Numbered from the stretch's first letter, positions 46,916-59,900 are shown. The stretch: 64,000 nt of DNA from Mytilus edulis (GCF_963676685.1 NC_092346.1:48389062-48453061); one strand, 5' to 3'. Numbers and translations are program-made. The notes: generated by a model not told the origin, from the letters alone.

Positions 46916-49554
46916 TTTTTTTATAATTCTTTATTTGGTATTTCTTCATCTCATACAATATCTATATGCATTTTTTTTTTATAAAGAAGAATACAATACA
47001 AGTTTATTCATTTTGACCTGTCAGTGTCAGTGCTTATAAACATCCCCCTCCCTATACCAAATAAACCCCCCTCCCCCCCAAAAAAAACCAACTAAAACTA
47101 AAAACAAACAAACAAAAAAAAAAGAACAATACAAAAACAAAAAGTACAAAAAACAAACAAACAAAAAATAAATAAAATAAAATAAATATAAAAAATCATT
47201 GACTTATATTCATAAATGATTAAATTGGTATTAAACGATTATAATTATTATTTATGCAATCTAATTATTCTATTCATACATGTACTCAGATCATAATATA
47301 ATATATATAGTGGCATACTCTAACAATATCTGGAAATCACATAACAAAAAACAAAAACCAACCAGTATTTAAACTCCTATTATCATAACATAGTAACACA
47401 TATTTAATTCTTCCATACATACATATATATAATATCTATATGATGCACACTAACCACTGTCCAATTGTGATGTGCATCAAGTTGTGTTACACATTTATTT
47501 TCAGTTAAGTATGAGTTATCTTTCTTGTATCATAAAATTAGTTGTTGAAATGGTTCCCATTTTTTTTCTATTTTTTCACCTATTGCAGAAGAACTGTGAA
47601 AAGTGGAAGATAGTTTTTCAACAATGTAATAATTTTTCAATTTCTTTAGTGCAATCTTAACACAAGGTAACAGTGAGTTCAATCTACAAGAATAAATATA
47701 GTACTTCATGAGAACAGTAAAAAAATTTCCTGATATATCTATAATATCTGATCCCAAGAGAATGTTTTGTTTTGATATCAGAAGCTCATAATTGCGATTT
47801 GAATGTAGTGTATCAACTAGTTGAAACCAAAAGTTTTTGACAATGTAACATTCCCAAAAAATATGTTCTATTGTTTCTTTTGTCTCATTGCAAAAACTGC
47901 ATAGTTGTGTTTCTTTAAGTTTACATTTATATAGCAGATTATTTGTGCTTAAAGTTCTTTGCAGAATTTTGTATTGAAAAATGATCATTTTATTACTCAA
48001 AGAACACTTGAAAGGATGCATATAGAAAAGATCCCAGTGAGCTATTTCCATATGCAAAATTTCTTTCCATTTATTTTGTGATTTTGTGGGGTTTTTATGA
48101 TAAGTAGCCAAAAATAATTTATAAAAATATGGGCATGATTTCTGATTTGTTTTCAAAAAGTCTAAATTATCGCAAGTAATGTTGATTTTCTTTTCACAGT
48201 TTTTGATCTGGTCCTTCCAACTACTTGGGATCATATGATATATACCATAGAATTGAAGAAAATTTGTATCGATATCATATGTTTCTTTAAATTGATTAAA
48301 AGAGAGAAATTCATTGTTCTCATTCAGTAAATCATTGACAAAAAATATTCCTGCCTCACACCATTTTTCATAAAAAATAGTTTTATTATCAATTTTTAAA
48401 AGTTTATTAAACCAAATAGGTTGGCCCATTAAATCATTATGGTCATGGGAAGCATTCCTCAGTTTAGCCCAATTTAGAAGGATGTCCTTCCAAAATCTAT
48501 TAAAATATATTGAAATTTGTTCAATACTGTCCTTATTCATCATCCATATTTTATCTGCCCCATATTTTCTATACTTATCATTAAAAAGAATTTTCCAAGG
48601 AGAAAGATTGAAAGGGTCTAATAATTTATAGATCCATGTCATTTTTAATGAATAACAGAAGGATTCAATATGAGGCATCTTTAGTCCTCCAGTATCATAT
48701 GATCCAATTAGTACATTTCTTTTGATTTTATCTGGTTTGCCATTCCATAGAAACTTTAAAAAAATATTTTCAATTTTCTTAAAATTTTCAAAAGAGGGAT
48801 TTGGCAATATTGTTAATGACTGAATGAGAATTGGCAATGCTAAAGACTTTATGACTGTTATTTTTCCTAGGTATGTAAGATCTTGGTAAATCCAAGTATT
48901 TAATAATGAGTTTATCTTTTCAATTTTCTCTTTGAAATTATAGGCAGTCTTGTCGACAGCAAATAGATCATAGTTTATACCTAAGAGTTTAAATTTCCCT
49001 GTCTGATTCCAGTTTAATCTTTCTCCTTGGTGAAATATTTCTTTTGAATGCGCTTTTGACCCAATCCAAATGGCTTCAGTTTTTTCTAAGTTTGCTCGTA
49101 AACCAGAACACTCAGAGAATTTTTCTAAAATATATAGAGATTGTTCTAACGATTTTTCATCATCATCCAAAGTTAAGGTTGAGTCATCTGCATACTGACT
49201 AAGCAAATATTCAGAGTTATCTATCTTAATACCATTAATATCTGGGTTATTTTTCATTGCTGCACTCATAAGTTCCAAAGCCAGTATAAAAAGATAAGGG
49301 GATAAAGGATCCCCTTGACGAACCCCTCTTTCTATATTAAAGAAACTAGAGCAATGACCATTATTTATGATACAACTTTCGATATTAAAATATAAAGATT
49401 TTACCCAATTACAGAAATCAGGACCAAAACCTAAGAATTCAAGTGCTTTATTTATGAATGACCATTCAAGAGTATCCAATGCTTTTTCAAAGTCTAAAAG
49501 AAGTAGAAGTCCAGGTATATTTTCTTCTTCAGTTCTTTTTATTAAGTCAAAACT
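46916..49554 (-). mobile_element. 5'-truncated L1/Tx1-like LINE with candidate target duplication
   Basis: The element body runs from the truncated reverse transcriptase at 49554 to a poly-A tail (poly-T on the plus strand) at 46916. TGTTACTTTATTT flanks it at 46903-46915 and 49555-49567, a 13-bp match expected of a target-site duplication. Truncation at the 5' end, oligo-A at the 3' end and flanking duplication together are the usual signature of LINE insertion. Confidence 0.75.
47530..49553 (-). CDS. LINE reverse transcriptase and C-terminal zinc-binding region (5' truncated ORF)
   Basis: About 674 codons open without a stop. It enters mid-domain: FDLIKRTEEENIPGLLLLLD, then DFEKALDTLEW (the FEKAFD-type block), GVRQGDPLSPYLF, and the catalytic YADDS near 49170-49190. 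A thumb-like region with FLWNGKP and GGLKMPH follows, then a cysteine motif CSFCNETKETIEHIFWEC near 47840-47900. The order and wording fit the L1/Tx1-type ORF2 C-terminal half; the endonuclease and the first reverse transcriptase blocks are missing. There is no true start codon in place, so this is not expected to be made as a protein. The clean frame suggests a recent insertion. Confidence 0.8.
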
Positions 49555-50924
49555 TGTTACTTTATTTAGTCTGAGGTCGAAACTGTCTTATTGACAAGTA
49601 TTCCAAATCTTATTTTTGCAAATACTATAATGAATTGAAAAATTAAATGAAAATGTGAAATGTATCAGCAAATCTACAGTTGAAGAGCGATATTACCAAA
49701 ACATACCAAACCATTTGATATTATCCATTTTCATGGACGGCCCTTTTTTTTTTCATTATATTTTCCTGAAAATTTGAGACAACCCTTCGCATTAAAATAT
49801 TTTTGCAGACATATTTTGTATGTGTCAATTTCTTTAGATTTCCAACAAATAAACATCAATATGGATGGTGTTGCATTTTTCTTCGATTAAGGTATTTACT
49901 CAAACCAATTATAGTGCGGTAACAGAGTGTAAAAAGTCGTCTAGACTTCAAGTTTAATCTTCCTAAATAACACACGGCTAAAAATGATCTTAACTTTAAA
50001 AAAAACTCTTTGTTTTCTGATCTGGCGTAGGAATTTCGTATGATCATATTCATTTTAAAAGTAGATTTAATGACTAGTAGTATATTGGAAGTTTTCAACC
50101 CCCTTTTTACAAAATAATATTTAATATATTTGCTTACATTTAATTCATATGTTTTTACCTTAGCTATAAGAACAGTTCAAAATTATTCTTTTCAGTATTT
50201 AATTTGCTTTTAGTGAATCAAATTTATAAAGTTTTGACTGTTTAAAAGTGAGGTCATTTTATCTATTGCAAATTCAGCCGTATATTAATACAAAAAAGCC
50301 TTAAGTTCGCTTTTCCACTAAAGCATTATTATTGACACTTATTGATAAATACCAACATTGTCTATACGGAACTTAATCCTTTTCTTTCCATCACATTTTG
50401 TTTATTATCAATCATTATGCACTCAACATGCTCAACAGATAATTAAAATTACTACCCTTTTCGCTATTGTGCACACATATTTTCAATCGATTGCATATAT
50501 ATATATGATACAAAGTTTGTTTGTTTATGTTTATGTTTATATTCTATTTTTTTGTGATTATCCGTAAAATATATTTTCAGAATTCTTATTGTATAAAATC
50601 AAAGTAATTGACGAATAGTTTCAGTTTAAATTCCGCGGGTCCGTTTAAACTGACTCCATCGAGTGCTAAAAAAAGACGAAAGTCGTTAAACATTATATGC
50701 AAAAAATACATCGACTGAAAGTTTAAGTCAATTTACTAGCATTGGGAAAATGAATTTTTGTATCTCAAATGAATAAAAGATTGGATGAAGTTCTAGATGT
50801 ATTTATTTCATTTGGTAGTTTTCAATTGGAAGAATTGCAGGAATTATACAATCGTTCTTGCTAAAAAGATCACACAAGTACACATATTTGTTTCCTTTTT
50901 AAGAGTGAGGAAGCTTTCAACCTG

Positions 50925-51800
50925 ACATTTACAGAACTGAACAAAGCAACTCTCAACACAGGAGGAGTTACAAATGTAGTCCCACTTTTCAAAAAAGGAT
51001 GAAAGACACATTGCATCAAATTTCAGACCTGTATCACTTACCATCAACACATGCAAATTCCTGGAACACATTGTACACAGCAGTATAATGAAACATTTTG
51101 ATTTTTGTCTGTTCTCTGCTCTATGGTCGGATTGTTGTTTCTTTGAAATATTCCCCATTTCCATTATCAATTTCTTACAAACACAAAACATGGTTTCCAC
51201 AAATAACGATCTTTCGAATTCCAACTAATCATCACCATTCATGATATTGCATCAAAATTAAAAAGAAACAGCCAGATAGATATCATTCTACTAGATTTTG
51301 CAAAAGTGTGTGATAAAGTGCCACACCATCGCCTACAACATAAACTTGAGTACTACTGAGTAAACTCTAAAGCAAACAAGTGAATAAGATAATTCCAACA
51401 CAACAGATTGCAAAGCGTTATCCTAGAAGAAGCTGTCTCTGAAAAAGGACCAATACTCTCTCTTCGACCTCAAGACAGAGTTCTTGGACCTACAAAGTTC
51501 CTGGGCTACATAAACGACATGCCAGGAACCGCAACATCATCAGAAACCAAACTATTTGCAGACGGCAGCTTCTACTATAGAACCACAAGCAACCAAGCAG
51601 AAAGTGACCTACTGTAGATAGATCTTTCATCTTTAGAGGACTGGGAAAATAAGTTGCAAATGAGCTTCAATACGAAAAATGCATTGTAATCCGAATACAA
51701 CTTAAGAACCATCCTGTAATACCAACAAATTACAAATTACATGGACACACACTCGAAACCAAGGAAGCTAGTTAATACCTGGGAGTAACAATCAGCGATA
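50925..51800 (+). mobile_element. Second decayed non-LTR element (CR1/Jockey-like)
   Basis: Broken frames in order: GVTNVVPLFKKG near 50965-51000, DIILLDFAKVCDKVPHHRLQ near 51275-51335, the RVLGPTKFLGYINDMPGTAT stretch near 51480-51530, KLFADGSFYYRTTSN near 51546-51595, LEDWENKLQMSFNTKN near 51635-51680. YADD-equivalent is FADG. Many stops. Similar in order to the element at 1-1480. 49568-50925 holds nothing I can identify. Confidence 0.65.
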
Positions 51801-51884
51801 ATCTAGCCTTCGAACTAGTTTAACCTCGCCAAATCATGTATTGGTCTGTCTAAAGTCATGAGCCTGTAATATAGTGATTGTCGT

Positions 51885-52120
51885 TTGTTGCTATATATTA
51901 TATCTGTTTGCAATATTTTGCACATAAATCAGTCCGTTATATATTTCATTTGTTGTACATTTGGCATTTTTAGAATAATAGAGTTGACTCTTTGCATGAG
52001 TTTCCTTCATTGTTGAATGTCGTCGTGACCTATAGATATAAATTAATGTCTCAGTTGGTCTCTTGTTAAGAGTTGTCTCAGTGGAAATCATATTACATCT
52101 TCTTACTTTCTTATATTGAA
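51885..52120 (+). repeat. Dispersed repeat (CTTCTTTTTTAT family)
   Basis: CATTGTTGAATGTCGTCGTG, GACCTATAGATATAAATTAA and GGTCTCTTGTTAAGAGTTGT match 23930-24060. Confidence 0.45.
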
Positions 52121-52649
52121 TACCTTTGAAGTTTGTGGAACCTTGCAAATGGAATAAGGGAGCTAGTTATAGGTACATTACAAATACATTAACCAGAGTA
52201 AAATACACAACTGATAATGATAATAAGCAGCATAGATTGTAAAAAAACCCCAGAAGAACCTGTAGTTTTAAAACAAGATGTATCCGCACATTCAATTCGA
52301 GGTCCTATTTGTCTGTAGTGTACTATTGCTTCTGGTTTGATACCTTACCCAATATCCTAGTTAAAAGCAAATAAAATATTGTCGTTCATAACACTTGATT
52401 TTTTACCTTTAATTGAATCTATTTATAAGCTTAAGGGGCTCTAAACCTTTCATGGGTCGAAAACTGGATTGTTTAAATATTTTTTAATAAACGTCGATTT
52501 GTGAAACATTTTGATTAAAAATATTAATGAATAAGGTTTATGTATAAAAACAAACATTACTATAGCCAAAACAGTATCATTTGTACTGAGGTAGAGATTA
52601 GAAATAGATAGAAAAAAATGAAACCCTTCAAAAGTTTGACAGATTTGTA

Positions 52650-52830
52650 AAAGAGGGACGAAAGATATCAAAGGGACAGTCAAACTCATAAATCTAAAAC
52701 AAACTGACAACGCCATGGCTAAAAATGAAAAAGACAAACAGAAAAACAATAGTACACATGACACAACATAGAAAACTAAAGAATAAACAACACGAACCCC
52801 ACCAAAAACTAGGGGTGATCTCAGTGACCT
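52650..52830 (-). repeat. Penelope-tail repeat
   Basis: Minus-strand copy: AAAGAGGGACGAAAGATATC, ACGCCATGGCTAAAAATGAA, CCACCAAAAACTAGGGGTGA. Confidence 0.6.
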
Positions 52831-52984
52831 TTGAACTCAAAGTGACCTTTGAACTCAATTAAAAAAATGTGACCACATCAGGTCCTTACGACAGGTATTT
52901 TGTTATAGTACAATGTTTCCTCTTTTGAATGATATATACTGTATGTGTGTGCTCGGTGGGGAGATTAAATGCATAACTAGATGT

Positions 52985-53500
52985 GTCAAAGCGACACAAA
53001 TGGCCCCGTCCCCCAAAATTGAAAAATCTGCAATTTCATTATAAACACATGAGGACACAAACATGATTGTAGTCTCACATAACAAAAATCAGCTGAAAAT
53101 GTGGAGGCTTATAGTAAAAAAATCCATAAAACTATGATTTTCAATAATTTATTCAAGTCCAAAGCCCGTAATTTCAGCAAAAATTAGCGGAGCGGAACGA
53201 AACTTAAACTTGACCTCTGACTCATTATGGTTACCTCACATGCCAAAACTCAGCCAAATATCTGAAGGCGTTTAGAAAAAAAGTCCGTATAACTGTGATT
53301 TTCAACAATTTCTCAAAGTCCTGTTATGCATCGTTCGTCTATTTTATTCACATTCAATTGAAATATAGGGAAAATAACACAACAGTTAAAATTACAGATT
53401 AATTGCCTTCACTGCTATCATAAGATCCAAGACCGCGAAAACAAGTCGGTACGGAATTTAAATATAACCTCAAATTTCGGTGAATGAAGTCTTAGTGGCA
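52985..53500. repeat. Low-copy repeat with internal duplication
   Basis: CCATAAAACTATGATTTTCA at 53126 recurs as CCGTATAACTGTGATTTTCA at 53285, each preceded by related sequence (AAATCAGCTGAAAATGTGGA versus AACTCAGCCAAATATCTGAA). Non-coding, probably a decayed element. Confidence 0.4.
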
Positions 53501-53534
53501 TGTTGTTAACAAAGGAAAAACACGAAAGGTGCCG

Positions 53535-53705
53535 TGTACGATGCAGGAAATGCTTACCCTTCCTGAGCACCTGATTTCACTCCCAGTTTTTAGTGGATTT
53601 TGTGTTGTTTCTTATTTATTATTTTTAACTGTTGGTGTAAATGTCCCTTTGTTTTGTGAGTCTTTGTTTACTCCTTGATTTTGATTGTTATTGTCTTTCA
53701 TATAG
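53535..53705 (+). repeat. Penelope-tail variant B
   Basis: Same as 23090-23290: GGAAATGCTTACCCTTCC, TTGTGTTGTTTCTTATTTAT, TGAGTCTTTGTTTACTCCTT. 53705-54205 holds nothing else that I can identify. Confidence 0.5.
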
Positions 53706-54199
53706 ATACTAGTTTACAGTTTTCCATCTGTATCACTATCGAGAAAAAGATCAAGATATGATGCAGAACTAGTGCTTTTACTGATAGGAATCATTTTTGT
53801 TTCTTTAAAATTATGAAATGGGAGATCTAAGTAGAAAATACATAATGAATATTTTTACAATAGGAGCACAATGCTATTATTCAGGTCGGAATAGTTCGAA
53901 GATACGCTTCAACTGTCAATTTAATACTGCAGTTGTCATCGAAACATGACAAGAGTTATTCCCGAAGATAGGTTTTTCGAGGACAAGTTCTATTCGTTGG
54001 ACTACAGTGTATCAACTTACACGGACTTACGGACTTACATGTAAATGTCAATGCGAGTACTCTCATATCTGACTTTCTTGTGAATTTGACCTATTAATAC
54101 AATTTGTAATGCCTTTATTATTATTTAATGGTAACATGGATCTTGTCTTTATACTAGCTTTGGTTGTTTCAAGTAACAACATATTTTCACTACTTCGTA

Positions 54200-55045
54200 C
54201 TATGAACATTCATGCAGGACCTTCTTAGGAAGAAAGATAAGAAGTTAGCACTATTCTTTAACTCTACTTTTCGCTATATAGATGATGTTCTTTCACTAAA
54301 TAATTCAAAATTTGGTGACTATGTGGAACGCATCTATCCAATCGAGCTAGAGATAAAGGATACTACAGATACAGTTAAGTCGGCCTCATATCTTGACCTA
54401 CATCTAGAAATTGACAATGAGGGTCGGTTGAAAACAAACTCTACGACAAAAGAGATGATTTCAGCTTTCCAATTGTGAACTTTCCATTTCTAAGTAGCAA
54501 CATTCCAGCAGCACCTGCATACGGGGTATATATCTCCCAATTGAAACGATATTCCCGTGCTTGCATTTCCTATCATGATTTTCTAGATAGAGGGTTGCTG
54601 CTTACAAGGAAGCTATTAAACCAAGAGTTCCAAATGGTGAAGTTGAAATCATCCCTTCGTAAATTTTACGGACGCCATCACGAGTTGGTTGACCGTTATG
54701 GAATAACCGTATCACAAATGATATCGGATATGTCGTAACTACAATCCCCTTCCCTTTCCTGAATGTGACCTACCGAATTAGACTATTTACCGGATTTCTT
54801 ATCACATTAGCCACACGACGGGTGCCGCATGTGGAGCAGGATCTGCATACCCTTCCCTTCCGGAGCACCTGAGATCACCCCTAGTGTTTTGGTGGGGTTC
54901 GTGTTGTTTATTCTTTAGTTTTCTATGTTGTGTCGTGTGTGCTGTTGTTTGTTCGTCTTTTTAACTTTTAGCCATGGCTTTGTCAGTTTGTTTTAGATTT
55001 ATGAGTTTGACTGTCCCTTTGGTATCTTTCGTCCCTCTTTGAAAT
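54200..55045 (+). mobile_element. Penelope-like element: reverse transcriptase end and tail
   Basis: First frame 54212-54478: LLRKKDKKLALFFNSTFRYI, then DDVLSLNN (the catalytic Y-x-D-D), FGDYVERIYPIELEIKDTTD, ASYLDLHLEID. A frame change at about 54475 continues as NFPFLSSNIPAAPAYGVYIS, RACISYHDFLDRGLLLTRKL, KFYGRHHELVDRYGITVSQM, then a stop in place of the next block. The conserved hydrophobic tail repeat follows at 54760-55045. The best-preserved Penelope copy in the window and the reference for the others. Confidence 0.75.
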
Positions 55046-55574
55046 TATTTCATTTCTCCTTAAGTACTGTTCCGGTACCTGTACATGAAGAACACGAAGT
55101 TTGATCGAGCACCAATTGTATAGTTTTATTATTGATATTCACCCCATATGTACCAAGTTTTCCATTAGTTTTATTGATATACAAGACATTAATTTGTTTT
55201 TCTAAACGGAAGATTATACACACTATAGAAGAAGTATACTTAACAACACAATTATTTTCATGTACCTGTGTATAATATGACGTAATTCCTTTTCAAAGTT
55301 GATGATTTTCTAAAAGTTGTTTAACATTTCACAGCGGTTGTAGACTTTCATATTAGTTTAAACCTATTTATTTACTTTTTACCTTACAGCTTAATTATTT
55401 ATCCTTTAGTTTTATTACTTGTATCACAGATCAAATGTATTCGTTCATTGTGTGTTAATTTGTGTAACTACGTTTTTTGATTGAGTTAAGAATTCTAATT
55501 GATATCTTATAGTGTGTCTTTTTATGTTGTAAAATTTTACTATTTTTCTTAGAAAAGGGAGTAGGTTTGGTACC

Positions 55575-55830
55575 TTTAAAACGTTAAATCCCGCTGCAAG
55601 TGTTTGCACCTGTCCTTAGTCAGGAATCTGATGTTCAGGGTTTGTCGTCTGTTTATGTGGTTCATATGTGTTTCTCGTTTCTCGTTTTTATATTGATTAG
55701 ACTGTTCGTTTACCCGTTTGAACATTTTACACTAGTATTTTTGGGGGCCTTTATAGCTTGTTGTGCGATGTAAGCCAAGGCTCCGTTTCGAAAGTTGTAC
55801 CTTGACCTATAATGGTTTACCTTTATAAAT
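55575..55830 (+). repeat. Dispersed repeat with CTTTATAGCTTG core
   Basis: AGTCAGGAATCTGATGTTCA, TTTCTCGTTTTTATATTGAT, GGGGGCCTTTATAGCTTGTT and TACCTTGACCTATAATGGTT. A second partial copy lies at 58200-58340. Confidence 0.5.
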
Positions 55831-56472
55831 TGTTACTTGGATGGGGAGTTTTACCAAAATATTGTGTGAGTAACTGGCGTCCATATTGAGTTACACTGAA
55901 AAAACAGCCACGTGTGATCAAATACCCAAACTTGTAGGTAACAGTGATGTGAATACGTAAATGATATTTGAAATTTTAAAATATGAGTCTAAGTGTTTTC
56001 GTGTTGCTCACATATAGTTTTGTATATTGTCATTTGTCTCTTTCGTGGCCATGGTTTGTGTTTTTTTGTTTTGTTTTTATCAAGATGTTGTCGCTTTCTC
56101 TGTCACATAATATATTGGTGTGCTTCTTATGATTCTAAGTGATAATACAAAATTTACGGAACCGGAACGATTTAATGAACGAAGACTAGATTTGTATAAC
56201 ATAACATTCGTTTATAGCGGAAAATGTATTTATAAAGGTTACTCGGGAACAAGTGTATTTGTTTTTTAGCACGTGTGTTTAAATCAAAACATGTTTATGT
56301 TTAATTTGATTGGACAATCAGTAAGTTATTACCGGTTTAAGTTATATCAATCATGATAACTTCATGCTAGAATTTTAGCGCTAAAATTATAAAAAGAAAG
56401 TCTAGAATTGTCCTTCGAGGTTCGCCTATCCGACAGTAAAGGTTCGTTTTCGTAAATCGCCACTTGGTAAAA

Positions 56473-56899
56473 TGTCCGAATCTTCTCCACGTCTGGAATT
56501 GAACGAAGACATACTACTTGAAGGAGATAATAGTATACCGCCACCTAATATTCATAAAGCAGCTGATAATCGTCTGATTTGGTAGATACTGTGGAGCTTT
56601 TTAAGACAATTTTAGACAGCAAATTAGGTGAGTTGAAATCTGAACTCATACAAGAACAAGATTGCCTTAAGAGAAAAATTAAGGAGGACGTCACTCTAAA
56701 ATTTAAGGGGGAAGGAAACAGAATTCAGTACACCTTTAACGAGGAATTATTAGACACTGTTAACAAACTTTCAAAATTCATCCCCAACTCCAATACACAA
56801 GCCTATAGATTAGTTCTTGACATAACTGATAAGATTAAAAGTCGTTATAAGAAAATTCGAAGCTTTCTGTGCTGTCGGGGCGAGCTGATAACCAAATAA
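56473..56899 (+). pseudogene. Transposon ORF1-like fragment, coiled-coil, frameshifted
   Basis: First frame from ATG at 56473 reads MSESSPRLELNEDILLEGDN and stops at 56583. A second frame, from about 56570, reads SDLVDTVELFKTILDSKLGE, then a charged coiled-coil stretch, KFKGEGNRIQYTFNEELLD, NKLSKFIPNSNTQAYRLVL, and ends GELITK. It resembles the Gag-like ORF1 of a DIRS-type or related retroelement, from memory and with low certainty. Length 106 codons after the frameshift, no pol region next to it. 56900-58200 holds nothing identifiable. Confidence 0.4.
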
Positions 56900-58199
56900 C
56901 GGTGTTGAGTTTTACTTTATAAATGCTTTATGTTCGTTTGAAGTATTGAATAAGAACATAAGGTGTTTTAATGTTAAATAAGCTACAATTAAAAATTGCT
57001 TGCTAGTCCCTGTCTGTGATTGATATTAGATAACTCTTGTGAATTTCGCACTCAATCTATCATTAAGGGGAGATAAATAATTCGTCGTTCATTTATAGTC
57101 TTTTTCAAAAATGATGAATGGTTCTTTATATTGGTATTTAATCATTTTAAACGTTTCAAATTTATGAAATTATATTCTTACATCACTGTTTTTGATACAC
57201 CAATAACAAAAACTGAAATATATTGAATTGATACATTTTGTAAGTATTCAATATTATATCAGAAACCTATTCTTAATAATAAAATAATGAACCTGTTCAA
57301 GGGAGACAATACTCGCATATCTTTTTCGAATCGACACATAATACAAAGGAATGTCACTCTTACATACAAATGGCACATCAATATTATTAATTAACTATGC
57401 ATTCGTGCTTCACCTTCAATGAAGATTCTTAATTATAAATAAAACCAAAAGTTGTTAATCTATAGGATGTGAAGACTAATGAAAGCTAACCCACTGTAAA
57501 CAATATTTCTTTGAATTTTTTTAAAACTTCCTCAGAAAAATGCTCGAGCCACTTGACTTTCATAGCTCATAATTAACGTTTTACACACTATTTTAATAAA
57601 GTGTAAGACGCAATAAAAATCGTATGTTTGCATCATCTTACCCAAATACAGATTTAATTAAGTCCTGAACATTTCGACATTTGTTAGTTTATTTTTAAAA
57701 ATACCGGTTTGTAACAAATCGCATGTACAAGTTAAGATGCGACTAAATACCGATATCCCAATATCGTTAGGTAAATTTGCTACGAAGACCATTCATCAAT
57801 TATTTTCTTATTAATGAAAGTCATGGAAAGCTTGTTCTGGTGTATTTACAAAAAGTAGAAAGACAAGAAGCCCTTAGTAATTTAAAAACCGAACACATAG
57901 TTCATTGATTTAACTCATTGAAGATAGCACAGATAAATGTTAGATATGCACATCATGTAAAAAGAAATTTCAGTCACGCTCGAATAAAAAAAAATGTATA
58001 AGACAAACAAATACGAGTTCAGATACCAAATGAACATAAGCTGTCATTGATATTAAATTCATGTCATAAAATCAAATATGCCCATTTTACTATGAACGTT
58101 TCAATCAATATTTTACCGCTAGTACTTAAACACTGATATAGAGACGAAAGATACATATAGGGCATAAGTCGAGCATAAAGTTAATAAACTAAAATAAAC

Positions 58200-58345
58200 A
58201 GTTGGTTTTCCTCTTTGAAAGGTTTTAAACTTGTAATTTTGTGGACCCTTTATAGCTTGCTGTTCGGTGTGAACCAATTAATGCTCGTTGTTGAGGACCG
58301 TACTTTGAACTAAAATGGTTTACGTTTTCGGATTGAGACTTTGAC
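58200..58345 (+). repeat. Dispersed repeat, partial copy
   Basis: GACCCTTTATAGCTTGCTGT, AATGCTCGTTGTTGAGGACC and ACTAAAATGGTTTACG match 55720-55830. Confidence 0.45.
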
Positions 58346-58409
58346 AGAGATTTGTTTCATTCGCACGCCTACATCATTTTCTTCACAATTTCATAATGAG
58401 ATGAGGAAA

Positions 58410-59735
58410 TCTAGAGGCTCTAAAGAGCCTGTGTCGCTCACCTTGGTCTATGTGCATATTAAACAAAGGACACAAATGGATCCATGACAAAATTGTGTAT
58501 TGGTGATGGTGATGTGTTTGTAGATCTTATTTTACTGAACATTCTTGTTAGTTACAATTTTCTATATCAATAACAAATAAAGGCAACAGCAGTATACCGC
58601 TGTTCAAAACTCGGACAAATAACAAAATCGGGATAACAAAATGAGGGAAACCCATTAAATATAAGAGTAGAACAACGACACAACATTAAAATGTAACACA
58701 CACAGAAACAGACTAAACATTAGACAAAATCCGATGAGAATAACAAATATAACATCAAAACCAAATAGATGAATTTGGGATAGAAAAGTACGGGGACACG
58801 TCTTATAGTAATGTGATTTCACACTCAAATATAAGAGAAAACAAACGACACAACGGAAACACAACGTTAAAATGTTACACACACAGAAACGAACTATAAT
58901 ATAACAATCGCGATATTCCTGACTTGGTACAGGACATTTTTAAAGAAAAAAATGGTGGGTTGAACCTGGTTTTGTGGCATGCCAAACCTCGCACTTTAAT
59001 GGCAATGTTAAATATGACATTAAAATGACAACATAATATTACAGGACTACAATACAAATAAAAAAGGCGAACATATAAGACAAAGAAACACATGAATAAT
59101 AAACTTGGCCCTTTAGTTACAGAGGAACATATTTTTTTAAAAATTGACAATAATTTACTGAATTAATAAATTGTTAAAGATTGATTATAAAGGGCAATAA
59201 CTCCTTAAGGGGTCAACTGACCATTTTGGTCATGTTGACTTATTTGTAGATCTTACTTTGCTAAACACCATTGCTGTTTACAGTTTATTCTATCTAGTAT
59301 AACGATATTTAAGATAATAACCAAAAAACAGAAAAATTTCCTTAATATTAATAATTCAGGGGCAGCAACCCAACAACAGGTTTCCGATTCCTCTGAAAAT
59401 ATCAGGGCAGATATATCTTGACTTGCTTAACAATCTTACCCGACCAGATTTTCTCTAAATGCTTTGGTTTCATAGTTGTAAGCCAAACTCTACATTACCC
59501 CCCCTATGTTCTATGTTTAGCCATTGTGGCCATTTTAATCAGTTAGTCGGGTCACAGGACACATTTTTTAAACTAGATACCCATATGATGATTGTGGCAA
59601 GTTTGGATAAATTTGGCAAAGTAGTTTCAGAGGAGAAGATTTTTGTTAACCAATACGACGGACGACAGACGACGGACGCAAAGTGATGAGAAAAGCTGAC
59701 TTGGCACTTTGGGCCAGTTAAACTAGAAACCAGAA
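58410..59735. repeat. Second copy of the tandem-repeat family, interrupted by another repeat
   Basis: Begins AGAGGCTCTAAAGAGCC and ends TTGGCACTTTGGGCCAG like 36548-38320, but retains only about one full unit, interrupted by the insertion at about 58567-59095. Confidence 0.65.
58567..59095. mobile_element. Repeat inserted in the tandem-repeat copy
   Basis: The host sequence CTATCTATAATAAACTTGGC (intact at 36707) is split here: CTATATCAATAA on the left and GAATAATAAACTTGG on the right, with AATAA on both sides as a possible target duplication. The inserted sequence (AAATAAAGGCAACAGCAGTA to about CACATG) also occurs at 39573-40020. Confidence 0.6.
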
Positions 59736-59744
59736 AAACAACAG

Positions 59745-59900
59745 TTCACAAAACGCAACATAGACAACTGCGTGAGCACCTGTAACTACACTAACACTGT
59801 TTGTGATGGCAGAAACTCACGAAGGGAAAGCAGATCCTGCTCTACATTTTGCAATCGTCGTTAGTCGGTCACATTCGGGATAAAGAGAGCGAGATTGTCA
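59745..59900 (-). repeat. Penelope-tail repeat, degraded
   Basis: Minus-strand trace: ACGCAACATAGACAACTGCG, GAAGGGAAAGCAGATCCTGC, AGTCGGTCACATTCGGG. 59900-60880 is AT-rich with no gene I can support apart from the gene 3 terminal exon. Confidence 0.45.
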
